A DNA stretch of 7,109 bases from assembly GCA_964462185.1 (NCBI GenBank), contig CAYWWV010000054.1, forward strand, positions 1-7,109, given 5' to 3'. Each line of letters opens with the position of its first letter. The stretch's first letter is position 1. The notes under the pieces are model-generated. The model was not told where the DNA came from. It searched no databases and was given only the letters and a program-made list of their open reading frames with translations. Positions 1 to 5,064 of this stretch are shown piece after piece. The translations under genes and the position numbers were made by a program. The DNA is from RBG-16-57-9 sp964462185 (GTDB lineage: Archaea > Thermoproteota > Bathyarchaeia > TCS64).

Positions 1-333
1 TTGTCTCAGTGTCCATCTCCGGGCTACCACTCTCATGGCCCGTACCGGTCAAAGGCTTGGTGAGCCGTTACCTCACCAACTACCTGATCGGCCGCAGCCC
101 CATCCTTGGGCATGACTCCAACATGCTGGAGCCACCTTTCAACGTGGCACCATTCCAGGCCACCACATCTATCGTGGATTAGCCCCAATTTCTCGGGGGT
201 ATCCACGTCCCAAGGGTAGGTTAGCTACGTGTTACTGAGCAGTGCGCCACTCACAGACATAGTTCTGTGCGTACGACTAGCATGGCTTAGTCCCACCTCG
301 ATAGCAGTGGGGTCCGACGGGATCAATCGGAAT
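1..333 (-). rRNA. 16S ribosomal RNA, 5' portion (gene continues beyond the left edge)
   Basis: Read on the minus strand, the gene starts at 333 with ATTCCGATTGATCCCGTCGG, the archaeal small-subunit 5' end. The conserved ACTGCTCAGTAACACGT, GTTGGTGAGGTAACGGCTC and GGAGATGGACACTGAGACA segments follow in the right order. Position 1 falls roughly a fifth of the way into the molecule, so the rest lies to the left. Helix 1 carries two changes from the usual archaeal sequence (positions 327 and 317) that keep base pairing (A-U in place of G-C). This argues for a functional gene rather than a decayed copy. The overall wording resembles TACK archaea, perhaps Bathyarchaeia; that placement is from memory. 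Protein-coding frames crossing this stretch are spurious. Confidence 0.96.
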
Positions 334-523
334 GAGCTTGGTCGCAAACTATTGGAACCAAGCGAGGAAACTCCCTGCTCGACCCTTCTCAGACACGAAG
401 ACCCACAGGGCCTTTACTCGCGTCTTCATACATATACCCGCAACTGGAGCCCGAACCATCATCCAAAGGCGAAAGCCTCAGTCAGTTCGGCGCCGCCGAC
501 TATGTGCGGATGCGATTGCTCGC
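334..523 (-). other. 16S rRNA leader (external transcribed spacer), structured
   Basis: This stretch separates the 16S 5' end from a candidate promoter and holds no credible gene. It contains several local inverted repeats. They are 336-342/357-363 (7 bp), 397-402/422-427 (6 bp, with a further 3-bp inner pairing), 487-491/495-499 (5 bp), and 511-515/520-524 (5 bp, closing a GCAA loop on the minus strand). Archaeal pre-16S leaders normally fold and also pair with the 3' flank to form a bulge-helix-bulge processing site. The 3' flank is outside the window, so that pairing cannot be tested. The upstream boundary is estimated from the TATA-like box and is approximate. Confidence 0.6.
336..363 (-). 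repeat. Hairpin abutting the mature 16S 5' end
   Basis: The plus-strand arms GCTTGGT (336-342) and ACCAAGC (357-363) are perfect 7-bp complements around a 14-nt loop. On the rRNA strand the hairpin ends only two nucleotides before the mature 5' end at 333. It may help define the processing site or compete with the long leader-trailer helix. The function is inferred from position only. Confidence 0.5.
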
Positions 524-545
524 AACAGGCTTACCACATCGTATG

Positions 546-553
546 AATAAAAA
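546..553 (-). promoter_or_regulatory. Candidate TATA box for the rRNA transcript
   Basis: The minus strand reads TTTTTATT here, three bases downstream of the padR stop codon. A start about 25 nt downstream would fall near 523 and give a leader of about 190 nt. A second AT-rich element reading TATATGTAT on the minus strand (about 427-435) is a weaker alternative. Read-through from padR is also possible because both genes point the same way. Confidence 0.4.
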
Positions 554-555
554 CA

Positions 556-1056
556 TTACTCCTCCGCCCCCAAGCCCTCCTCATCGAGCCTCCTAAGCTC
601 CTCCAAGAGAAACTCCCTATACCTCTGCCTCCACCCCCTCCGAGCCTCACCGGAGCCCTCCCGCAGACGACGCCAAAAGACCCCCGACAACCGTTCAAAT
701 CCATCGAAAACCTCGTCAGCAATAAGCCTCCCAGCGGCCACAACGGAAAACCCAAGCCGCTCCATCAAATCCAGCTGACGCCTAACACGCCTCACAAACA
801 CCTCAGACCTGGAAAGCTCCTCCAACCCCTCAGGCGTCAACCTAAACCTCCCCCCCTCAACCTCCTCGACGAACCCATCCCTCACCAGCCGCCCCAGCAA
901 TGGATAGATCAGCCCAGGACTCGGAGACCACACCCCCCCACTACGCTCCAAGGCAAGGTCGATAATCTCCTTCCCAGTCAACTCTGACTCGCTCAACAAC
1001 TTGAGGACGTAATACCGAGTGAATCCGCGGGGAACCTTCCCAGTTGAATTGGTCAC
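556..1056 (-). CDS. PadR-family winged-helix transcriptional regulator
   Basis: This is a DNA-binding repressor-type regulator of 166 aa. The N-terminal winged helix covers about residues 10-80. It has the PadR hallmark at residues 43-57 (WSPSPGLIYPLLGRL), preceded by LTGKEIIDLALERSGG, and a wing strand ending in RFRLTPEG (70-77). The C-terminal half (about 84-160) is charged and helical, as expected of the PadR dimerisation region. The length is typical for the family. The GTG start is supported by an AGGTG Shine-Dalgarno sequence seven bases upstream. A TATA-like box and a perfect palindrome lie just upstream, so autoregulation is likely. The gene is divergent from the TRAM-like gene and sits directly upstream of the 16S leader on the same strand. 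The ligand and the regulon cannot be read from sequence. Confidence 0.92.
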   Translation of the reverse strand: MTNSTGKVPRGFTRYYVLKLLSESELTGKEIIDLALERSGGVWSPSPGLIYPLLGRLVRDGFVEEVEGGRFRLTPEGLEELSRSEVFVRRVRRQLDLMERLGFSVVAAGRLIADEVFDGFERLSGVFWRRLREGSGEARRGWRQRYREFLLEELRRLDEEGLGAEE

Positions 1057-1063
1057 CAGTCAA

Positions 1064-1068
1064 CACCT
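1064..1068 (-). promoter_or_regulatory. Ribosome binding site of the padR-family gene
   Basis: The minus strand reads AGGTG, matching the archaeal Shine-Dalgarno core, with seven bases before the GTG start at 1056. It decides the start codon. It is the clearest ribosome binding site in the window. Confidence 0.65.
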
Positions 1069-1090
1069 GTAAACAGAAAGCCGGGGAGAC

Positions 1091-1099
1091 ATTTAAAAA
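1091..1099 (-). promoter_or_regulatory. TATA box of the padR-family gene (possibly bidirectional)
   Basis: The minus strand reads TTTTTAAAT. A start about 26 nt downstream would be near 1069, giving a short leader that just includes the ribosome binding site. On the plus strand the same bases read ATTTAAAAA and could serve the divergent gene with a start near 1122. Confidence 0.6.
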
Positions 1100-1113
1100 T
1101 ATCACTAGTGATA
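1100..1113. promoter_or_regulatory. Perfect 14-bp palindrome, candidate PadR operator
   Basis: TATCACTAGTGATA is its own reverse complement over 14 bases. It abuts the TATA box on its upstream side, where the BRE element bound by TFB would lie for padR transcription. For plus-strand transcription from the same box it would lie between TATA and the start site. Dimeric winged-helix regulators bind such dyads, and PadR proteins commonly repress their own gene. The link to this PadR is inferred from adjacency. The exact sequence differs from the ATGT-N8-ACAT type known for bacterial PadR. Confidence 0.65.
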
Positions 1114-1150
1114 CACCTGGTTTTTCACCCAGCCCCCGGGAACCACGGGA

Positions 1151-1169
1151 AACAAAAAACTAACATATT
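1151..1169 (+). promoter_or_regulatory. Candidate BRE/TATA element of the TRAM-like gene
   Basis: An A-rich BRE-like run (AACAAAAAAC) is followed by TAACATATT. A start near 1190 would give a leader of about 10 nt before the GTG at 1200. The match is weak, and the TATA-like box at 1091-1099 read in the other direction is an alternative. Confidence 0.3.
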
Positions 1170-1199
1170 CGCAAAACAATACCAACCACCAAAGGAAAA

Positions 1200-1556
1200 G
1201 TGAGCCAATTGGATAAAATCGTTTATGGCCTTGAACCCAAAATAGGAGACGAACTGGAAATACTGGTGTTGAAGGGAAAGGGAAACAGCATAATCAGCAG
1301 GATGAAGGACGGTAGAGTCATCCTCTTCAACAGGGAGAACGTGCTTTTCAACGAGCTGGAGCCGGGGATGCTGGTCCGAGCCAAGGTCAGCTTCATAGCC
1401 CAAAACTACATAATCGTAGACCCCATAGCACCCCCAGAGCACAGCGTAAAAGCCATTAAAACAGGTCTGAGGATGGTGGCGGAGACGGAGAACTGGGAGA
1501 ACGCCGTCATAGCAAACGCTTTGTTGTATATAATTGAGGTATTGGAAGAAGTATAA
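1200..1556 (+). CDS. Small TRAM/OB-fold-like protein, possible RNA-binding protein
   Basis: This is a 118-aa acidic protein. Residues 14-76 have the alternating beta-strand pattern of a TRAM domain: KIGDELEILVLKGKGNS, then RVILFNRENV, then EPGMLVRAKVSFIAQNYIIVD. TRAM domains are OB-like folds that bind RNA; small stand-alone versions are common in archaea and some act as RNA chaperones. A helical tail (about 81-118) follows that is not part of the domain. The start is uncertain. GTG at 1200 has a weak GGA four bases upstream, and TTG at 1209 has GTGA at 1200-1203 as a possible ribosome binding site. The gene diverges from padR and may share its control region. The TRAM assignment rests on pattern only and is moderately sure; that the gene is real is more certain. 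Confidence 0.75.
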   Translation: MSQLDKIVYGLEPKIGDELEILVLKGKGNSIISRMKDGRVILFNRENVLFNELEPGMLVRAKVSFIAQNYIIVDPIAPPEHSVKAIKTGLRMVAETENWENAVIANALLYIIEVLEEV

Positions 1557-1561
1557 CGTCA

Positions 1562-1573
1562 AAATTAATATAA
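1562..1573 (+). promoter_or_regulatory. Candidate TATA box of the processive glycosyltransferase
   Basis: The AT-rich AAATTAATATAA starts six bases after the TRAM-like gene stops. A start 25-30 nt downstream falls at about 1593-1599, almost on the TTG start codon. This suggests a leaderless or nearly leaderless mRNA. Confidence 0.45.
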
Positions 1574-1580
1574 CAATTAA

Positions 1581-1593
1581 CTTTTCTTTTCTC
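1581..1593 (+). terminator. Candidate oligo-T termination signal after the TRAM-like gene
   Basis: CTTTTCTTTTCTC carries two runs of four T on the coding strand shortly after the stop at 1556. Archaeal RNA polymerase can terminate on such T-rich stretches without a hairpin. The site lies inside the next gene's promoter region, which may just be a pyrimidine-rich initiator region instead. Confidence 0.35.
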
Positions 1594-1598
1594 CAGAG

Positions 1599-3008
1599 TT
1601 GCACCTGGAGTTTCTGGTTCAAGCAGCAATAGCGGCTTCAGCTTCAATGATCCTCGTATACTCTGCCAACAACCTGTACCTGGCCTACTCCTCCCGCAGA
1701 TATAGGAGCCCCGAAAGAGTTGGGTTAGAGGAATACCCCTTGGTGTCCATCCAGATACCTGTCTACAACGAGAAAGAGATAGTGACACCCCTGATGGAGA
1801 GCCTACGCAACCTGGATTGGCCTAGGGAAGCCTTGGAGATCCTGATACTCGACGACAGCACCGATGAGACCAAGCAGCTATTAGACGAGGAGGCGGCCAG
1901 GACCCCTAGCGCCCGAGTAGTTAGAAGGGGCAGCCGTGAGGGCTATAAGGCGGGAGCCCTCGAGGAGGGGCTGAAACATACGAGGGCGAAGTATCTGGTT
2001 TTCTTCGACGCGGACTTCACCCCCCGACCCCAGTTTTTGAAGCGGGTAATCCCCATAATGGAGAAGAATAGGCGGCTGGGGTTTCTTCAAGTCCGTTGGG
2101 GCCATCTAAACGAGGGGGAGAACCTGGTGACTAGGGCCGCAGCCTTGGCCTTGGACTGGCACCACTTCATCGAGCAGACGGGGAGGGCCTCCTCCAGCCT
2201 CCTCATCAACTTCAATGGGAGCGCTGGGGTTTTCAGGAGGGAGGCGGTGGAGTCGGCGGGGGGCTGGAGCTGGGACACTCTCTCGGAGGACTTGGACATT
2301 AGTTACAGGGTCCAACTCCACGACTGGGGCGCTGCATACCTTAAAGAGGTGGAGGCCCCTGGGTTGATCCCCTCCAATATCTGGGATTTCCTGAATCAGC
2401 AGGCAAGGTGGATACAAGGCAGCATCCAATGTGCGAGGAAGCTCCTGGTGAAAACCCTGGCCTCCAATCTGGGCTGGCGCCAGAAAGCCCAGTCCATACT
2501 CCACCTAACTGGATACACAGTGCACCTCTGGAGCCTCATACTGCTACTCACATCAACACTCTACCTGGGCTCGCCAACCAATGCAAACACAGCCAGCAGC
2601 ATATTACTCACAACAGTGGGCGCAATCGGCCTACTAAGCCAGCTTTCAACGATCCACATCCTAAAAAAATGCAGGAAAACCCCTCTGCCAACCATATTAC
2701 AGGATTTTTTTTACCTCCTACTAATCACCCTCGGCTCCAGCCTCAGGTACAGCGCCGCCATTACCCAAGGGCTTTTCAACAGTAAGCTGGTGTTCACCAG
2801 AACGCCCAAGGGGCCCCACCCTAAACCAAGGATGGGGCCAGGTAGAACCCTCACATTGATCGCCCCAGAACTAGTCCTAGCCACCTTCATAGCGTTCAAA
2901 ACGGTAAACGCCATCCAAAGAGCCAGCCTTCTACTAGCGATCTACATGTTCCTCTACGCCTGTGGGGGGCTACTGGTGGCAGTCTTGAAGGCCCGGGAAC
3001 TACTTTAG
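1599..3008 (+). CDS. Processive family 2 glycosyltransferase, cellulose synthase-like membrane protein
   Basis: This enzyme should polymerise sugars from a nucleotide-sugar donor at the cytoplasmic face and thread the chain through its own membrane helices. It has 469 aa. One N-terminal hydrophobic segment (about 4-28) is followed by a GT-A catalytic domain: PVYNE 54-58, DDSTD 85-89, the metal-binding DAD 137-139, SEDLD 229-233 and the processivity motif QQARW 267-271. A C-terminal membrane region of about five segments (about 300-322, 332-354, 368-388, 416-436, 443-463) follows, with a conserved-looking FTRTPKG loop at 399-405. The D, DxD, ED and QxxRW set is complete, so the enzyme should be active. 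The layout resembles the CslA/glucomannan-synthase branch, but the sugar cannot be deduced. The start is TTG at 1599 with no ribosome binding site; ATG at 1647 would cut into the first membrane segment. Codon use shifts after about residue 290. The 3' end overlaps the convergent DPM1-like gene by 9 bp. Confidence 0.93.
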   Translation: MHLEFLVQAAIAASASMILVYSANNLYLAYSSRRYRSPERVGLEEYPLVSIQIPVYNEKEIVTPLMESLRNLDWPREALEILILDDSTDETKQLLDEEAARTPSARVVRRGSREGYKAGALEEGLKHTRAKYLVFFDADFTPRPQFLKRVIPIMEKNRRLGFLQVRWGHLNEGENLVTRAAALALDWHHFIEQTGRASSSLLINFNGSAGVFRREAVESAGGWSWDTLSEDLDISYRVQLHDWGAAYLKEVEAPGLIPSNIWDFLNQQARWIQGSIQCARKLLVKTLASNLGWRQKAQSILHLTGYTVHLWSLILLLTSTLYLGSPTNANTASSILLTTVGAIGLLSQLSTIHILKKCRKTPLPTILQDFFYLLLITLGSSLRYSAAITQGLFNSKLVFTRTPKGPHPKPRMGPGRTLTLIAPELVLATFIAFKTVNAIQRASLLLAIYMFLYACGGLLVAVLKARELL

Positions 3009-3701
3009 CCCTAGTGTGACCTTGACGAAGCTGCCTAGGAAAACCAGGGCCTCCTTGACGGTGAACTTGGAATCCCCGTCAGCTCTCTCATAGAAAGTTA
3101 TGGGGGTTTCAACCACTGAGAAGCCTTGTTTCAGCGATTTGAAGAGGCTCTCAAACTGGAAGTCCCATTTATCGCAATGCACGTTGGGCATAACCTTGCT
3201 CCAGACTTGTCGTCGATAGACGCGATACCCGCTGGTCCAGTCGTGGATGTCCCAACTCAGGAGAAGCCGTAAGACCAGGTTGGTGAGAACCGTTAGGATA
3301 TTCCTTGTTAAACCCCTGCCCACTATCTGGCCCCCCCTACAGAGCCTGCTGCCGATGACGACGTCGTATTTCGAGGCTAGTTCAACCATGGCTGGGATGT
3401 AGGCGGGGTCGTGGCTTAGGTCGCTGTCGATGGAGACAATGTAGTCCCCCAGGGTGTATTTGAACCCCTCTTTGTAGGCCGTTCCGAGGCCCTTCTTGGA
3501 GTCTCGGTGGAGAACCTTTATGTTTTGGTGTCGCTCCGCCAGTTGGTCGGCTATTTCCCCGCTTCCATCGGGGCTGTTGTCATCGACTATTATGATCTCG
3601 AAGGGGGTGGCGCTCAGTTCCTTTTGGATTTTTGAAATCATGGTTTCCAGGGTCTTGCTCTCGTTATATATGGGAGCTATTACCGAGATCACTGGCTTCA
3701 A
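3000..3701 (-). CDS. Dolichyl-phosphate beta-D-mannosyltransferase-like GT2 (DPM1-like)
   Basis: This enzyme likely transfers mannose (or glucose) from a nucleotide sugar to dolichol phosphate at the membrane, giving the lipid-linked donor used by outside-facing glycosyltransferases. It has 233 aa in a single GT-A domain: PIYNE 10-14, VDDNSPDG 39-46, acceptor-loop KKGLGTAYKEGF 69-80, metal site DSDLSHDP 92-99, GSR 117-119, TSGYR 156-160, and PITFYERADGDSK 200-212. All the family motifs are present. It lacks the C-terminal transmembrane segments found in yeast Dpm1 and in many prokaryotic homologues. It therefore resembles the short soluble type (as in human DPM1), which relies on membrane partners. 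The start is TTG at 3701, with no Shine-Dalgarno sequence and a very short predicted leader; GTG three codons in is an alternative. It is divergent from the GT4 gene. The sugar specificity is inferred. Confidence 0.92.
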   Translation of the reverse strand: MKPVISVIAPIYNESKTLETMISKIQKELSATPFEIIIVDDNSPDGSGEIADQLAERHQNIKVLHRDSKKGLGTAYKEGFKYTLGDYIVSIDSDLSHDPAYIPAMVELASKYDVVIGSRLCRGGQIVGRGLTRNILTVLTNLVLRLLLSWDIHDWTSGYRVYRRQVWSKVMPNVHCDKWDFQFESLFKSLKQGFSVVETPITFYERADGDSKFTVKEALVFLGSFVKVTLGLK

Positions 3702-3713
3702 TTCTGTTTATTC

Positions 3714-3729
3714 TTCAATAACCATTGAA
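3714..3729. promoter_or_regulatory. Inverted repeat in the divergent DPM1/GT4 promoter region
   Basis: TTCAAT (3714-3719) and ATTGAA (3724-3729) are perfect 6-bp complements around AACC. The repeat lies about 13 bp upstream of the DPM1-like start and overlaps the AT-rich promoter core. A regulator bound here could control both divergent genes. Repeats this short in AT-rich DNA can arise by chance. Confidence 0.35.
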
Positions 3730-3741
3730 TTAAGAGTAAAG
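3727..3741. promoter_or_regulatory. AT-rich divergent promoter core between DPM1-like and GT4 genes
   Basis: This is the only strongly AT-rich stretch between the two genes. On the minus strand it reads TTTACTCTTAATTC, predicting a start near 3705 just before the DPM1-like TTG. On the plus strand GAATTAAGAG predicts a start near 3757, upstream of the GT4 gene. Neither is a strong TATA consensus. Confidence 0.35.
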
Positions 3742-3844
3742 TTCAAAGTTTTGGGGGGTCTTGGTTACAACCCATTGCATACCACCAGGCAAACCAGGTT
3801 TGGGGTACACAAGATTCTCCCGTGGAGGGCTGATTTTCGACTCG

Positions 3845-5050
3845 GTGGGAGCCATCAGAGTCGGAATAATCCACATGGGTTTCTTCTACAACGGTGGGGG
3901 AGAGAGGACTGTCCTAAAGCAGGCTAGGGGGCTGGTTGAGAGGGGGCATGAAGTCGCCGTCTTCGCCCCCTTGGTGGAGGAGGACTGCTTCCCCGAGTTG
4001 ATGGAGGAGACGCCTGTAACCCCTCTATCTAGGATCAACTCCACCAGGATTCCCTTGAAGACTGCCCTGGCCATGGTTGAGGCCTCCCTGAGGGCTCCTA
4101 CCGCTTTGTTTAGGGGGTTGGATGTTCTAGTGGCTCATGGCCAACCCAGCAACTGGATAGCCTTCAAGGCTTGGACAAGGGAAAACATCCCATACGTCTC
4201 GTATTTGCACCAGGCTAATCGATTCCTCTACCCCCGGCGGATCGATGTGGAGACGGGTTGGGGGTTTGATAAAAGCCTCCACATTCTGGGCTTACTCCAT
4301 ACGCGCAACCCTTTGCTGAAAAAGCTGGACAGGGAATCCATTACACACTCCAGGGCCATCGTCACCAACTCTAGGTGGATCGAGAGGAAGGTGTACCATT
4401 GCTATGGGAAGGGAAGCATAGTTTGCTATCCGGGTGTGGATGTTGATAGTTTTAAGCCGGGTGTTGGGGGGCCCAAGAAGTATATCCTCACGACGAATAG
4501 ACACATCCCCCAGAAGAGAATCGATTGGACGATAAGATGCTTAAAGCTGGTTAAAGAGAGACACCCGGACACTAGATGTTTAATCACGGGTGAGCCCACC
4601 AGCTACACGAGAGCCCTCAGAGAGTATTGTGTAAAGATGGGTTTGGAGGGCTCTGTGGAGTTCGTGGGGAACCTTCCTTCTGGCCAACTGGTCAAGGCAT
4701 ACCAGGAAGCCTACTCGTATTCATACACCTCCCCCGAGGAAGACTTCGGCCTGGGCCCCCTGGAGGCGGCGGCCTGCGGCGTCCCCTCAGTCGTATGGGA
4801 CTACGCGGGTCCCCGGGAGACGGTGGTGGACCAAGAGACAGGGTTCAGGGTGAAGCCTTACCAGGTTGAGGAGATGGCCAGGAGGCACATAGAGCTTCTG
4901 GAAGACCCTGGCCTCCGGAGGAGTATGGGTGAGAGGGCCCGGAGGTTTGTGGAGAGGAGGTTTACCTGGGAGCGGCACTGTGGCAGGCTGGAAAGGGTGC
5001 TGGCATCCGTCCTCGGTATTTTGGGGGGATGTAACCCAACAAACACTTGA
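3845..5050 (+). CDS. Family 4 glycosyltransferase (GT-B fold, retaining)
   Basis: This enzyme transfers a sugar from a nucleotide-sugar donor to a glycan or lipid-linked acceptor. From GTG at 3845 it has 401 aa. The N-terminal Rossmann half opens with RVGIIHMG and a glycine-rich GGGERT loop (17-22). The C-terminal donor-binding half has YPGVDVDSFKP (195-205), NRHIPQKRID (218-227), TGEP (248-251) and the E-x7-E signature in EEDFGLGPLEAAACGVP (298-314), with E299 and E307. Then come AGPRETV (321-327) and a C-terminal helix, ERARRFVERRFTWER. The pattern is that of ALG2/ALG11- and PimB-like mannosyltransferases, though specificity is not readable. There is no membrane segment. An in-frame TTG at 3761 would add 28 residues with no family resemblance, so 3845 is preferred, though GGAGGG at 3824-3829 is further away than a normal ribosome binding site. 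It is divergent from the DPM1-like gene, with which it may share a lipid-linked glycan pathway. Confidence 0.93.
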   Translation: MGAIRVGIIHMGFFYNGGGERTVLKQARGLVERGHEVAVFAPLVEEDCFPELMEETPVTPLSRINSTRIPLKTALAMVEASLRAPTALFRGLDVLVAHGQPSNWIAFKAWTRENIPYVSYLHQANRFLYPRRIDVETGWGFDKSLHILGLLHTRNPLLKKLDRESITHSRAIVTNSRWIERKVYHCYGKGSIVCYPGVDVDSFKPGVGGPKKYILTTNRHIPQKRIDWTIRCLKLVKERHPDTRCLITGEPTSYTRALREYCVKMGLEGSVEFVGNLPSGQLVKAYQEAYSYSYTSPEEDFGLGPLEAAACGVPSVVWDYAGPRETVVDQETGFRVKPYQVEEMARRHIELLEDPGLRRSMGERARRFVERRFTWERHCGRLERVLASVLGILGGCNPTNT

Positions 5051-5064
5051 TCGGTATTATCATT

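Noticed and set aside
385..464. Possible C/D-box guide RNA in the 16S leader
   Set aside because: The minus strand has a C-box-like ATGATGG and a CTGA further on, but no well-placed C'/D' pair and no identifiable guide target, so the match is probably chance.
334..545. tRNA gene in the 16S leader
   Set aside because: The hairpins do not form a cloverleaf and no T-loop consensus or acceptor pairing was found.
229..550. Plus-strand open frames of 105 and 72 codons (229-546, 332-550)
   Set aside because: They cross the 16S 5' end and its leader on the opposite strand, with no codon structure or recognisable protein; they are chance frames over an RNA gene.
1565..1580. Inverted repeat TTAAT-N6-ATTAA before the GT2 gene
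   Set aside because: It is only five bases per arm and purely AT, within an AT-rich promoter, so it is expected by chance.
1507..1788. Minus-strand frame of 93 codons spanning the junction of the TRAM-like and GT2 genes
   Set aside because: It is antisense to two well-supported genes and to their promoter region and has no family resemblance.
2106..2504. Minus-strand frame of 132 codons inside the processive glycosyltransferase
   Set aside because: The plus-strand frame encodes the catalytic SED and QQARW motifs over this stretch; the antisense product is proline-rich noise from GC-rich codons.
2704..2712. T run inside the processive glycosyltransferase as a terminator
   Set aside because: It encodes Asp-Phe-Phe-Tyr in a membrane segment of an intact gene; internal termination is not supported.
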